Assembly (NCBI GenBank): GCA_038728085.1
Contig: JAVYUU010000004.1
Span: 84,674 to 148,673, forward strand
Origin: Candidatus Bathyarchaeia archaeon
GTDB taxonomy: Archaea; Thermoproteota; Bathyarchaeia; Bathyarchaeales; Bathycorpusculaceae
Direction: 5' to 3'
DNA: 64,000 bases
Position 1 is the stretch's first letter. Each line of letters starts with the position of its first letter. Of this stretch, positions 34,351-43,171 are shown one piece after another. A program made the position numbers and the translations under genes. Under the pieces are notes generated by a model, which had not been told where the DNA came from, did not search any database, and was given only the letters and a program-made list of their open reading frames with translations.

Positions 34351-35247
34351 ATCAAAAACCCTTTCGCGTCACCCCTTCCACCACTACGGGAAGTAATCAC
34401 GCAATCAGTGTATAAGCTCAGAATTCAACAGCAGAAAGTTGTTCAGGCATCATTAAGGCTCAAGGAAAGGGACAAAATTCTCTTTCAGACCTGTGTAAAC
34501 GCCTTAAGGGCTAACAACCGTGAAAGGGCCGCTATATGTGCCAACGAGCTGGCTGAAGTCCGCAAACTGATAAACTTTCTACAGCAGGTGGAGCTCGCCC
34601 TTGAAAGGGTTATCCTCCGCCTCGAAACGGTTAGGGAGCTAAGCGACATAATCATAGATTTAAAACCCGTCCTAAGAACCCTCAAGAGCGTTTCAAGACA
34701 GCTTTCCGAAATACTACCCGAAGTCTCCTCCGAGATAAATGAAATCAACAATGTTATAGGCGAAACAATCTATTCAACAAAGATATCCTCCGACGAAGTC
34801 ATAATCCCCGTGGACAAGGTTACACCCGCCGGAGAGCAAATACTAAACGAGGTTACAAGTTTCCTCGAAAGCAAAATTGCGGAGAGGCTTCCCGAACCGC
34901 CTGCTACGCAGGAAACACCCCAGATTGAACAGGCTAGAGCTGAAATCAAACAAATGGTGGCTTTGGCCGCCTCCTGCTCTCAGACGGTTGGCGGCGAAAC
35001 CGTTGAGGGAGATGGTTGCCGCTCTGAAAACCTAATCTCCTTTAGGAAGGCTGAGATTCAGGAGATCAGCCTTAGGGTTGGAAAGCCCTCGCTTGAAGAG
35101 GCTCTGCTGGAGTATGTCAGGCGGAGCGGCGGCGAAATAGATTTGATCCGCTGCTCCCACGACTTGGGCGCCTCTTATGAAGAAGTTGAGAAGGCCCTGC
35201 AGAGTTTGGGGGCTAAGGGTAAAGTGAAGATTGAGGTTAGAAGGTGA
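34351..35247 (+). CDS. cdvB: CdvB (ESCRT-III with C-terminal winged helix), apparent ATC start
   Basis: This protein of about 298 residues has the ESCRT-III core (KLRIQQQKVVQASLRLKERDK, NELAEVRKLINFL), a linker with a proline-rich LPEPPATQ likely to be MIT-binding, and a winged helix in the last 70 residues (SLEEALLEYVRRSGGEID onward). It polymerises at the division site under CdvA. The first canonical codon is GTG at 34408, but this would cut the conserved PPLREVITQSVYKLR helix. The frame is open upstream to a TAG at 34330. GGAGGG lies seven bases before an ATC at 34351, which would give a protein beginning KNPFASPLPPL. I use that as the likely start; it is not canonical. Confidence 0.85.
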   Translation: MKNPFASPLPPLREVITQSVYKLRIQQQKVVQASLRLKERDKILFQTCVNALRANNRERAAICANELAEVRKLINFLQQVELALERVILRLETVRELSDIIIDLKPVLRTLKSVSRQLSEILPEVSSEINEINNVIGETIYSTKISSDEVIIPVDKVTPAGEQILNEVTSFLESKIAERLPEPPATQETPQIEQARAEIKQMVALAASCSQTVGGETVEGDGCRSENLISFRKAEIQEISLRVGKPSLEEALLEYVRRSGGEIDLIRCSHDLGASYEEVEKALQSLGAKGKVKIEVRR

Positions 35248-35253
35248 GCTGCC

Positions 35254-36420
35254 ATGGAAGCCTCCCAGGAACTTGAAAGGGCGGCCACCAACTATGCCCT
35301 AGAGGCTGTTCGCCTTGACAAGCAAGGCGCCAAGGGCATGGCTATAACCATGTATCAGAAGGCTATAGAAACGCTGTTGAAGCTTGTCCAACTCTACCCA
35401 GACTACAGCCTAAACAAGGTTTACATTCAAAGGGCCATCGCCTACCAGGAAAGAATTAAAGTGCTGCAGGGAGCTGTTGCTCCTGTAGAGCCGCAGGCGG
35501 AACCTAAAGGCGTTGAGGGTGCCAAACAGGGTGAAGCCAAAAAGGCAAGCTATGAAGACCTAATCATAAAGGAGAAGCCGAACGTCCGCTGGGATGAAGT
35601 TATAGGCTTAGATGCTGCAAAAAGGGCAATCAAGGAGGCAATAATCTACCCGGTTCAGAGGCCAGACCTATTTCCTCTGGGCTGGCCTAGGGGTATACTC
35701 CTTTTCGGCCCACCGGGCTGTGGGAAAACCCTATTGGCAGCCGCGGCTGCCACGGAGATTGACGCCGTTTTCATTTCTGTGGACGCGGCTTCTATAATGT
35801 CTAAGTGGCTGGGTGAGGCGGAGCAGAATGTTGCTAGGCTTTTCGAGTCTGCACGGAAATATGCTTTAGAAGACAAGAAGCCAGCCATCATTTTCATTGA
35901 TGAGCTGGATTCCCTCATGGGGAAGCATTCCAACGAGGTTGGCGGTGAAGTTCGAGTGCGAAACCAGTTCTTGAAGGAGATGGACGGCATAATTGATAAG
36001 GGCAAGAACCTCCACGTCTATGTTATCGGTGCCACTAACAAGCCATGGGACTTAGACTGGCCATTCATTCGACGTTTCCAAAAGCGAATCCTCGTGCCAC
36101 TGCCGGATTTCCATGCCCGCTTAATGATGTTTAAGCATTACACGAGCCACTTAACTCTAGCACCGGACGTAGATTTACATGAGTTGGCAAGGCTTTCTGA
36201 GGGCTTCTCCGGGAGCGACATAAAAGATGTCTGCCAGGCAGCTCACCTAAAGGTTATAGGGGAGTTCTTCGAGTCTGGACAAGCCGCCAACAAGCTTGCC
36301 AAGCCGAGACCCTTAACGATGAATGATTTTAGGCAAATCTTGGAAGAGCGGAAGCCCAGTGTCTCCCTTGACATGCTTGCCCTCTATAACCGTTGGTTCG
36401 AAGCCTTCAAAGCCCTCTAG
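35254..36420 (+). CDS. cdvC: CdvC, Vps4-like AAA ATPase
   Basis: This 388-residue ATPase remodels ESCRT-III filaments during cell division. An N-terminal MIT domain (about 1-75, with a helical hairpin) is followed by a linker. The AAA domain carries Walker A GPPGCGKT near residue 152, Walker B IIFIDELDSL, the sensor-like GATNKPWDLD and the arginine finger region FIRRFQKR. The C-terminal helices match Vps4. It starts six bases after the CdvB stop with a GGTGA site and ends the operon. Confidence 0.95.
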   Translation: MEASQELERAATNYALEAVRLDKQGAKGMAITMYQKAIETLLKLVQLYPDYSLNKVYIQRAIAYQERIKVLQGAVAPVEPQAEPKGVEGAKQGEAKKASYEDLIIKEKPNVRWDEVIGLDAAKRAIKEAIIYPVQRPDLFPLGWPRGILLFGPPGCGKTLLAAAAATEIDAVFISVDAASIMSKWLGEAEQNVARLFESARKYALEDKKPAIIFIDELDSLMGKHSNEVGGEVRVRNQFLKEMDGIIDKGKNLHVYVIGATNKPWDLDWPFIRRFQKRILVPLPDFHARLMMFKHYTSHLTLAPDVDLHELARLSEGFSGSDIKDVCQAAHLKVIGEFFESGQAANKLAKPRPLTMNDFRQILEERKPSVSLDMLALYNRWFEAFKAL

Positions 36421-36456
36421 GGGCGTCCATGGTGGAGAGGCTTGGAGAAATCCGGC

Positions 36457-36467
36457 TTTTCTTTTTT
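36457..36467 (+). terminator. T-rich terminator-like run after the Cdv operon
   Basis: TTTTCTTTTTT lies about 40 bases after the cdvC stop. Archaeal polymerase stops at such runs. The rest of the 36421-36553 gap shows no gene. Confidence 0.35.
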
Positions 36468-36553
36468 GGCAAACTCTCCTTTCTCCCCTTCTCCCCCTAC
36501 GGAAATCTCCAAGCCCCACAATATGGGCTGCCCCAGTTGGAGGGCAACTTAGC

Positions 36554-37099
36554 CTAAACTTTCCCTCTTTTTCTCATGAAATCCTCAACTAAGTCTGCAA
36601 GTTTGTCGCCGTTTTCCAAAATGTATATGTAAGGCGCATCTAGCGGCACCTTGTCCATTTGTTGAAGTCCTGCAAAAGCCATAATAGGCTTGAAGGTTTT
36701 CGAGGCTTCAAGGGCTTCCTCAACCGTTTTCACGGTAACAATTTTCGGGACATCCATGTTTTCTCCCAAAAGTTTCCTGAATCCCTCAATTATGATTACA
36801 TCGTTTTCCAGACACTTCTCCATGATCTCTCCTAGAGTTAGCTCATCCGTTTTCCTCTTCTCCATTGTGGCTATTTCTGTCGGTGATATGGCCACAACTG
36901 TTTTGGCACCCGCCTTTGCAAAACGCCAAGTGTCCTTGCCCTCCGCGTCTATCGTGAAGCCTCTTTCTGGAATGTGTTTTACAGCCGCCACCCTGTAGCC
37001 CCTCTTGGTTAATTCCAGCGTCAAAATTTCTATAACCCTTGTTTTTCCAGATTTTTTGCTTCCGATGACGGCTATGACCGGAGGTTTGCGGGTCTTCAT
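36554..37099 (-). CDS. mobB: molybdopterin-guanine dinucleotide biosynthesis protein MobB
   Basis: The 181-residue GTP-binding protein has a P-loop GSKKSGKT near the N-terminus, and VAAVKHIPERGFTIDAEGKDTWRFAKAGA and VIIIEGFRK as in MobB. It helps attach GMP to the Mo/W pterin cofactor. That cofactor is needed by FwdB and FwdD in this window. The ATG overlaps the stop of an HTH regulator by four bases, so both are in one unit. Confidence 0.92.
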   Translation of the reverse strand: MKTRKPPVIAVIGSKKSGKTRVIEILTLELTKRGYRVAAVKHIPERGFTIDAEGKDTWRFAKAGAKTVVAISPTEIATMEKRKTDELTLGEIMEKCLENDVIIIEGFRKLLGENMDVPKIVTVKTVEEALEASKTFKPIMAFAGLQQMDKVPLDAPYIYILENGDKLADLVEDFMRKRGKV

Positions 37100-37593
37100 T
37101 CCTTCATCTCTTCATCAAATATCCTCTTGAGGTTTTCCTTGTCCACGTGGAGTTTCTCCGAGAGGTTTTTAACCCACTTAATGTAGCTTCTGAAAATGTT
37201 TTGAAGTATTTCAGCTTTCTCCCCGTCGGAGAGCTCCTTTTCTTCGGCTATCAGGAGGGCAAACCACTTGCCAACATCCGATAGCCTATAGGCTTTAACC
37301 CAAACCCTCCGCCTCTCATGTTCGGTTTTCTCCATAACTTCTGTTAAGACGCCAAGCTCCGTCAATGTTTTAAGGTTTTCAATTATCGTCTTGTTGGAGT
37401 AGGCAAGCCTCCTAACGAGGTCTTTCTGGTAAATTTTGTTGGCTACCCCATGCTTTAGAAAGAACCTTAAAATTTCAAGAGAAGCCTTAGACCCAAAAAT
37501 AGCGCTTAAGATTTTATCCTTCTGTTCTGCTGGAAGAAAAACGACATAGGGATGAAGCTCTTTGGGAAGGCTCAAACCGACACCCTTTTTCAA
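37096..37593 (-). CDS. winged-helix transcriptional regulator (ArsR-like)
   Basis: The 165-residue protein has a winged-helix domain (about 28-110) with the segment SLEILRFFLKHG, KDLVRRLAYSNKTIIENLKTLTELGVL, and a helical C-terminal part of about 50 residues with no known motif. It probably binds DNA, and the effector is unknown. It is co-transcribed with mobB, so regulation of cofactor synthesis is possible. It is divergent from the nucleotidyltransferase cluster. Confidence 0.8.
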   Translation of the reverse strand: MKKGVGLSLPKELHPYVVFLPAEQKDKILSAIFGSKASLEILRFFLKHGVANKIYQKDLVRRLAYSNKTIIENLKTLTELGVLTEVMEKTEHERRRVWVKAYRLSDVGKWFALLIAEEKELSDGEKAEILQNIFRSYIKWVKNLSEKLHVDKENLKRIFDEEMKE

Positions 37594-37669
37594 ACCCTCT
37601 TAGAGCCGGGTCTAATATTTTGTTTTTGCGTCGTTAGACTTTTAAACAGCCAACCAAAAGTCTATCGAG

Positions 37670-38704
37670 GTGTCCCAAACGATTGAATGGAAACCCCTAG
37701 ACGGCGACACTTTCATAACACAGGAAGGTTTCATCCTAAACGTTTTCGGATATGAGCATCCAAAGGATCGCGTATTCGCCTTCTTAAAATACATTCCATC
37801 CCACTTCAGAGAGCTCTTTAAGATTCGCCTGCTAGAGAGAACCTGGCGTTTCGGCGAGCTGGAGCTTTTCCGGGCTGAAAAACTCTACACGGCCAAAAAT
37901 TATCAGATTTTTCTCCAGGTTTTTAAAAGAAGTTTTCCTGAATACGTTTACTTTTGTCCTTTTAGGCGAAAAGAGGTTGTTAGTGCTCCTCTCGATCGCA
38001 TTGTTGAGGTTTTTGTTCCGAGGGAACGTCTAAAAGCCCTAATGGAGGCTGAGAGAAGAGATGAGTTGCAGGAGCTTGCCTTGGAATTTGTTCGGCTTGT
38101 TTCAGACGAGGCTAAAGTGCCACTGGAGGATTTTGGGGTTCACGGCTCCATAGCCTTAAACATGCATTCAGCCGAATCTGACATAGACATCGTTGTCTAT
38201 GGAAGCCAAAACTTCCGCCGTGTTGAAGCCGCCGTCGAAAAACTTGTCCAAGAAGGCATCTTAACCTACATTTTCAACAACCGTTTGGATGCTGCTAGGC
38301 GATTTAAAGGGCGCTTCAAAAACAAGGTTTTCATGTACAACGCTGTCCGCAAGCCAGAGGAAGTTAACGTCAATTACGGTGAACGCCAATACACGCCTCT
38401 AGCTCCCGTCAAGTTTAGATGCGTGGTCAAGGATGATAGTGAAGCCATGTTCCGCCCAGCCATATACAGAATCGAAGGCTACAAGCCGCTTAGTGACTTG
38501 CCGCTTCCCAAAGATATGATTCCAGACACCGTTGTCTCAATGATTGGATGCTACAGAAACGTTGCAAAAAAAGGGCAGCTGATAGAGGTCTCCGGAATAC
38601 TTGAACGTGTGGAAAACACCGTAACAGGAAAAATCACATATCAAGTTGTCGTCGGTTCTGCGGAAAGCGAGGAAGAATACATTTGGCCAGTTCAGACAAC
38701 CTAA
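37670..38704 (+). CDS. predicted nucleotidyltransferase, paralog 1
   Basis: The 344-residue protein contains a polymerase-beta-type nucleotidyltransferase core, [23 protein letters not shown] (residues about 160-185), with the G-S and DxD metal-binding motifs intact. A unique N-terminal domain ([23 protein letters not shown]) and C-terminal domain ([38 protein letters not shown]) flank it. The arrangement fits COG1665, an archaeal family of unknown substrate. It is the first of three related genes and ends inside the next by 22 bases. Confidence 0.82.
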   Translation: MSQTIEWKPLDGDTFITQEGFILNVFGYEHPKDRVFAFLKYIPSHFRELFKIRLLERTWRFGELELFRAEKLYTAKNYQIFLQVFKRSFPEYVYFCPFRRKEVVSAPLDRIVEVFVPRERLKALMEAERRDELQELALEFVRLVSDEAKVPLEDFGVHGSIALNMHSAESDIDIVVYGSQNFRRVEAAVEKLVQEGILTYIFNNRLDAARRFKGRFKNKVFMYNAVRKPEEVNVNYGERQYTPLAPVKFRCVVKDDSEAMFRPAIYRIEGYKPLSDLPLPKDMIPDTVVSMIGCYRNVAKKGQLIEVSGILERVENTVTGKITYQVVVGSAESEEEYIWPVQTT

Positions 38705-39771
38705 AGCTCAGAGACCGCGACGCTATAGTCACGCGGGAAAGCTTAATCTTTCGGGTTTTTGGCTACACCCATCCACCAGAAGGCTATATCTGCGACCTAG
38801 AATACGCACCCCAGATCCTATTTCAGTCAGCTAATCCAAAAGCTTACAGAACCAATGGCAAACATGTTTTCTACAAGTTTTATGAAGATGAAGGTTGGCG
38901 CTTCATCAGTAAGCATTTTCCACGGTACATGATTCTCCACAAGCCCCTCGGCAGAAAAGTCGTGGGTGTCCATAAAGAGGACATCGCAGAAATCCGCAGG
39001 CCAGAGCAGGCCCTAAAAAGGATATTGGAAACAAAACCGAAGGATGAACTGCTTAAAGCCGTGGAGAAAGTTCTAGAAGCAACAGTGCTCTCCCTTGGAC
39101 TCAAAATAGACCATTTCGGGGTTTTCGGCTCACTTCTCCACGGTTTTTACCATCCGAAATTCTCAGACATAGACCTAATAGTCTACGGCAGAGAAAACCT
39201 GGAAAAAATTCGCAATCTCCTCCAAGAACTGTACAAAGATGGCTGTTCAGCCTTCTCCAATGAATTTGCCGACGCTTCGCCCATTCAAGGGAAGGTTTGG
39301 CGCTACAAGAACCTAACGCCACAAGAGTTTGTTTGGCATCAAAGGCGCAAACTGATATACGGAGTTTACCGCGACGAGACGTCCGGACGCACCATAAAAG
39401 TTGAATTTGAACCGGTGAAAAGCTGGAACGAAATTCGGGAGGACTATGGTGAAATTGAGAGGATCACGTGGATAGGCTGGATTAAAGCCATCCTAGAAGT
39501 AAGAGATGACTCAGAGGCTCCATACATGCCCTCAGTCTATCAAGTTGAGCCACTGCAAATCCTTGAGGGACCGCGCGTTAACGACTTGGGAATGATTGTT
39601 TCCTACCTTGAAGAGTTTAGGATGCAAGCGTGGAGGGACGAAATAATCTACGTGGAGGGGAACCTCGAAAAAGTTGAAACATCCAACGGCAGCTTCTGCC
39701 AGATAACTTTAACCTATGGACCCCGCTACTACGAGCAGGTTTTGAAGGTTATGAAGCCAATTGAAATCTAG
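38683..39771 (+). CDS. predicted nucleotidyltransferase, paralog 2
   Basis: The 362-residue protein has the same three-part plan as paralog 1: N-terminal [22 protein letters not shown], catalytic [24 protein letters not shown] with DID, and the C-terminal [20 protein letters not shown] and [27 protein letters not shown] parts. The TTG start at 38683 overlaps the first gene by 22 bases, and its stop overlaps the third by four bases from the other strand. The genes are too different to be a recent duplication. Function is unknown. Confidence 0.82.
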   Translation: MASSDNLKLRDRDAIVTRESLIFRVFGYTHPPEGYICDLEYAPQILFQSANPKAYRTNGKHVFYKFYEDEGWRFISKHFPRYMILHKPLGRKVVGVHKEDIAEIRRPEQALKRILETKPKDELLKAVEKVLEATVLSLGLKIDHFGVFGSLLHGFYHPKFSDIDLIVYGRENLEKIRNLLQELYKDGCSAFSNEFADASPIQGKVWRYKNLTPQEFVWHQRRKLIYGVYRDETSGRTIKVEFEPVKSWNEIREDYGEIERITWIGWIKAILEVRDDSEAPYMPSVYQVEPLQILEGPRVNDLGMIVSYLEEFRMQAWRDEIIYVEGNLEKVETSNGSFCQITLTYGPRYYEQVLKVMKPIEI

Positions 39772-40790
39772 TGTTTCAAAATCATATAGTCCTCAGGTCT
39801 GTTTCCAAGAATCAGCCTAAAATATTCGGAGCCACTCCTATTGTCCATTACGTGTTCAATTTTGCCCTGTGCCACAATAGTTTCGCCTTTTCTGGCTTGT
39901 TCGCAGAACCTCCCACGAAAGGACACGATTTCCTTTATTGGCTGGAGTTTTGGGCCTTCAATAACCTTAACGTTCTCGATTTTGTAGGTGCATGGTGTGA
40001 AAATAGCCTCCAAATCGTCCACCACGTCGGCCTCAATCTTTGCATAGCCACAGTTTCTGTAATGGATGCCGCCATATCTTTCACCTATTTCGTTGAAGTC
40101 CTTCACGAAACGGATGAAGTAGTCCCTTTCCCCGAATTTGCCTTGCAAAAGTTTCCGCGATTCGGTTTTAACAAAGTCCTCGAAGCTCATAATAGTGTCT
40201 TTCAAACGGAAATCGAAAAGCCTCCGCAGATCAGCTGGAGAGTAAGGCTTTAATGGACAAGAATTATCCTCGAATAAGGCTTCAATTGCATGATAAACTC
40301 TCCAACAATTCTTAGATCCGTAGACAACTAAGTCAATGTCCGAGCTTGTAGTGTGCAATCCAACCATAACAGAGCCTGAAGCCCCAATAGCGTTCCATGG
40401 AATGGATGCCGAGGACTTAAGCAGACTGGCCACCTCAACAATCATGCGTTCCAAGGCGTCCGGATTGCGGGTTTTTCGAAGGCGTCTAAGCGTTTCAATA
40501 GGCTTGTAGTGCTTTTTAATGTGGCTTATTGGGACTTCACATAAAACTTCGTCGAAAATAGGATCATAAACAAGGTATTCAGGCGCGTTTTCCCTAAGCC
40601 ATTCATATCGCTTAGAAAGAGAGTAAACCTTATCGTATAGGTGTTTTCCGCTTCGCCTTTCACCCGCTCTGCTTGGATAATATCTTATGAAGGCTATAAC
40701 CCTACCTAGGGGATGAACCAAGCCTTTAACGTCGAATATTAGGCCTTGCCATGTTTCTATGAAATCTCCTTCGCGGAACTTTTTCTCCAT
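39768..40790 (-). CDS. predicted nucleotidyltransferase, paralog 3
   Basis: The 340-residue protein is the third relative, on the opposite strand. It has LIFDVKGLVHPLGRVIAFIRYYP, the catalytic GASGSVMVGLHTTSSDIDLVVYG with DID, and the C-terminal EIVSFRGRFCEQARKGETIVAQGKIEHV, which aligns with the same part of the other two. It is convergent with paralog 2, overlapping by four bases. All three keep the metal ligands, so all are likely active. The target (tRNA, protein or small molecule) is not known. Confidence 0.82.
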   Translation of the reverse strand: MEKKFREGDFIETWQGLIFDVKGLVHPLGRVIAFIRYYPSRAGERRSGKHLYDKVYSLSKRYEWLRENAPEYLVYDPIFDEVLCEVPISHIKKHYKPIETLRRLRKTRNPDALERMIVEVASLLKSSASIPWNAIGASGSVMVGLHTTSSDIDLVVYGSKNCWRVYHAIEALFEDNSCPLKPYSPADLRRLFDFRLKDTIMSFEDFVKTESRKLLQGKFGERDYFIRFVKDFNEIGERYGGIHYRNCGYAKIEADVVDDLEAIFTPCTYKIENVKVIEGPKLQPIKEIVSFRGRFCEQARKGETIVAQGKIEHVMDNRSGSEYFRLILGNRPEDYMILKH

Positions 40791-40818
40791 CGAGCTTAGA
40801 TGGTTTCCTTGCGTGTAT

Positions 40819-41778
40819 TTATTGCTTCTTGAAGATGAGGCCTGCCTTGTATAGTCCGGAGATTAGGCCGACCCCAACTATCGTCGCCACAACAGTCATT
40901 AGTACTCTTTCAATGGCTGAGACTGGAACCATGTACATGAATAGGGATGGTATGTCCGGCAGTCCTAGCGGTTTTAGAAAATAGTTTTCCACGACGCTGA
41001 GGGGGATGAAGATGTCTATCGCTCCTATGAATATTAGGTTTCCAAGCATGTGGTCAGCTATTATTCCGCAATAGCTTGCTAGGAAAACCGAGGCGATGAA
41101 GGTGTAGCGTCCTGCTCCGAATGCTCCATAGAGGATGAGGATTGCCGCCAATATGTAAAGTGGAAGTGAAAGATAGCTTAGCTGAATCACCTCGTTTAGG
41201 TAGGGCTTCGTGAACATGTATCCGGCGACAAACAAGATTACGCCGCAAAGTATAGAGGCCGGTTTAACCTGCCACCCCTCCCTTGGCATTCCAATCTCTT
41301 TGAAGGAGTTCGCAGCCCAGTCTCGAGTGACGAGAATGGCGAACAATCCTGCAAAGTGTAGAACCGGATAGAATATGGCTTTTTGCCCAACCCATGTGGC
41401 ATACCAGCCCGCTATCAGCGCTGCGAGGATTATGGCTGATGCTTGCCATCCTTGAATCCTGCTGTTTTTTGAGACTATTTCAAGGGTCAGGAAGCCGGCC
41501 ACCATGGCTGAAACCGCTGTGCAGAAGCTTGTTAAAACGGTGAAGGGGCTGCCCGCAGCAATTAATCCGCCTATTAGAGCGGCTAGAAACCCTAGGTATG
41601 GACCGATGATCATTCCGTAGAGGGGTGCAACGGCTGCGTCAAACTTTATTTGAGCATCTGGGACACCTACTATGGGTATTCCGGGTATGAATTTGCAGAT
41701 TATGAAGGAGAGGGCGGTGAAGACAGTCATTAACGCCACGTTCTTTGCGGAGAACTCCAAACTTGCCAAACTCTTCAC
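40819..41778 (-). CDS. ECF-transporter S-component-like membrane protein
   Basis: The 319-residue protein has about nine hydrophobic helices. Its first 130 residues resemble ECF S-components (ALMTVFTALSFIICKFIPGIPI, PDAQIKFDAAVAPLYGMIIGP), which bind vitamins or metals. It is longer than the usual 180-200 residues because of extra C-terminal helices. No energising EcfA/EcfT genes are in the window. It is divergent from the CitG-like gene, with a palindromic TGTGTAA element between them. The substrate is unknown. Confidence 0.7.
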   Translation of the reverse strand: MKSLASLEFSAKNVALMTVFTALSFIICKFIPGIPIVGVPDAQIKFDAAVAPLYGMIIGPYLGFLAALIGGLIAAGSPFTVLTSFCTAVSAMVAGFLTLEIVSKNSRIQGWQASAIILAALIAGWYATWVGQKAIFYPVLHFAGLFAILVTRDWAANSFKEIGMPREGWQVKPASILCGVILFVAGYMFTKPYLNEVIQLSYLSLPLYILAAILILYGAFGAGRYTFIASVFLASYCGIIADHMLGNLIFIGAIDIFIPLSVVENYFLKPLGLPDIPSLFMYMVPVSAIERVLMTVVATIVGVGLISGLYKAGLIFKKQ

Positions 41779-41780
41779 CT

Positions 41781-41818
41781 TGTGTAATTTTGGTAATTGC
41801 TGTGTAATTTTTTACACA
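41781..41818. promoter_or_regulatory. TGTGTAA operator-like repeats between S-component and CitG-like genes
   Basis: TGTGTAA-TTTT-TTACACA at 41801-41818 is an inverted repeat with perfect 7-base arms. A further TGTGTAA half-site starts at 41781, exactly 20 bases (about two helical turns) upstream. The position between divergent genes fits an operator controlling both. The regulator is not identified. Confidence 0.55.
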
Positions 41819-41869
41819 ACATTAATAAGCCTTTCCGTGCAACTCTACATGTAAAAAGGGGGATATTCC

Positions 41870-42820
41870 TTGCAAACAAGCTTGGACAAAGCCGCCCACG
41901 TTGCCCAGTGCCTAGAGCTAGCCATTCTCTTGGAAGTCAGCGCCGACAAACCCGGAAACGTGAACTTGGTTGTAGGCTTTGAAGGCACCAACCACATGCA
42001 CTTTTTAGCTTCAGCCGTAGCGGCAGCCCCCTACTTCAGGATTGCCGCCGAAAGAGGCATAGCCACCTCCAGAGGCGAAATGAAATTGGAGCATGTGGGT
42101 GTTGGACAGATAATCCGTGACTGTGTCGCCGAGATAAGTCGCTGGCAAAGGGGAGGCAACACACTGCTTGGCACAATTCTCTTGTTTGCGCCGCTTGCAG
42201 TGGCCGCGGGCATGACACCGATGGAGAAGGGAGTTTTTGAACTTTCAGAGTTAAGGCGGAACCTTAAACGTGTTGTGGAGGCAACAACACCCGAGGATGC
42301 CGTTGCAGTATATGAGGCCGTTAGGATTGCTAAACCCAGCGGACTTGGGAAGGCTCCAGACTTAGACATGAACGATCCAACATCCACCGAGAAAATTCTC
42401 CGTGAAAGAATCACACTTCACAGGGTTTTCCAGATAGCTTCAGCCTACGATATGATTTGCTCAGAATGGGTTAACAATTTCCCAGTAACCTTCGACTTCG
42501 CCTATCCAAGCCTTATGAAACACCTCAACGGAGGCGAAGACTTAAACACGGCTATAGTCCAAACTTTCTTAGAGGTTCTGGCAGCCTACCCAGACACCTT
42601 CATCGCCAGAAAAGTTGGCATGGAGAAAGCCCGTCAAGTTTCAGCCATGGCCAAAGAGGTCTTGGAAAATGGCGGCTTGAAGACGTCCTTTGGAAGGGAG
42701 AAGCTCCGCCTCTTCGACGCCCTTTTGAGGCTGGATGGCAACAACCTAAATCCAGGCACAACAGCCGATATAATCGCGGCAGCCATCGCCCTAGCGATCC
42801 TTAACGGCTACAGACCATGA
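41870..42820 (+). CDS. triphosphoribosyl-dephospho-CoA synthase family protein (CitG-like)
   Basis: The 316-residue protein matches the CitG/MdcB family, which in bacteria makes the prosthetic-group precursor of citrate or malonate lyase from ATP and dephospho-CoA. The conserved stretches are LEVSADKPGNVN, GVGQIIRDCV, GGNTLLGTILLFAPLA and NNLNPGTTADIIAAAI. No citrate lyase subunits are seen here, so an archaeal role in another ribosylated cofactor is possible. The TTG start at 41870 follows a GGGGG stretch. It is divergent from the S-component-like gene. Confidence 0.85.
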   Translation: MQTSLDKAAHVAQCLELAILLEVSADKPGNVNLVVGFEGTNHMHFLASAVAAAPYFRIAAERGIATSRGEMKLEHVGVGQIIRDCVAEISRWQRGGNTLLGTILLFAPLAVAAGMTPMEKGVFELSELRRNLKRVVEATTPEDAVAVYEAVRIAKPSGLGKAPDLDMNDPTSTEKILRERITLHRVFQIASAYDMICSEWVNNFPVTFDFAYPSLMKHLNGGEDLNTAIVQTFLEVLAAYPDTFIARKVGMEKARQVSAMAKEVLENGGLKTSFGREKLRLFDALLRLDGNNLNPGTTADIIAAAIALAILNGYRP

Positions 42821-42892
42821 ATGCTTATGGGAAAGGCATAAAAGTTTAAATTCGTTTCATGGTTTCGCATATTTGTTCCAAGGGTGATTGAT

Positions 42893-43171
42893 GTGGCAGG
42901 ACTTTTGTACATGATTCTGCTTGCCCTTTCATTAGCCTTAGGCTTAGCTATGGGCTACTGTTTGAGGGGAAGGAGGCTTCTTAAAGTTGAGAGGCTTGTT
43001 TTGGGCGTTATCTTGGTGTTGATTTTTTCTTTGGGCTTCTCGATTGGTTCAAACTCTGAGTTTTTAACGGTTATGCCAAGCATCTGGCTCAACGCCGTGG
43101 TGCTTCTTGCTTTAGCCCTGCTCTTCAGTGTGGTATTTGCAAAAGCGGCTGTGAAGCTGGTGAAAATATGA
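42893..43171 (+). CDS. LysO-family transporter, small N-terminal half
   Basis: The roughly 92-residue membrane protein has three hydrophobic helices (about 3-23, 33-50 and 60-85) and corresponds to the N-terminal half of the lysine exporter LysO (DUF340). Its stop overlaps the start of the larger half by four bases. GTG at 42893 is five bases after a GGGTGA, better placed than GTG 42884. The two halves probably assemble into one exporter in the membrane. Confidence 0.75.
   Translation: MAGLLYMILLALSLALGLAMGYCLRGRRLLKVERLVLGVILVLIFSLGFSIGSNSEFLTVMPSIWLNAVVLLALALLFSVVFAKAAVKLVKI

Noticed and set aside
41797-41982. Plus-strand open frame over the operator and start of the CitG-like gene
   Set aside because: It runs through the palindromic intergenic region and lies in another frame of a well-supported gene.
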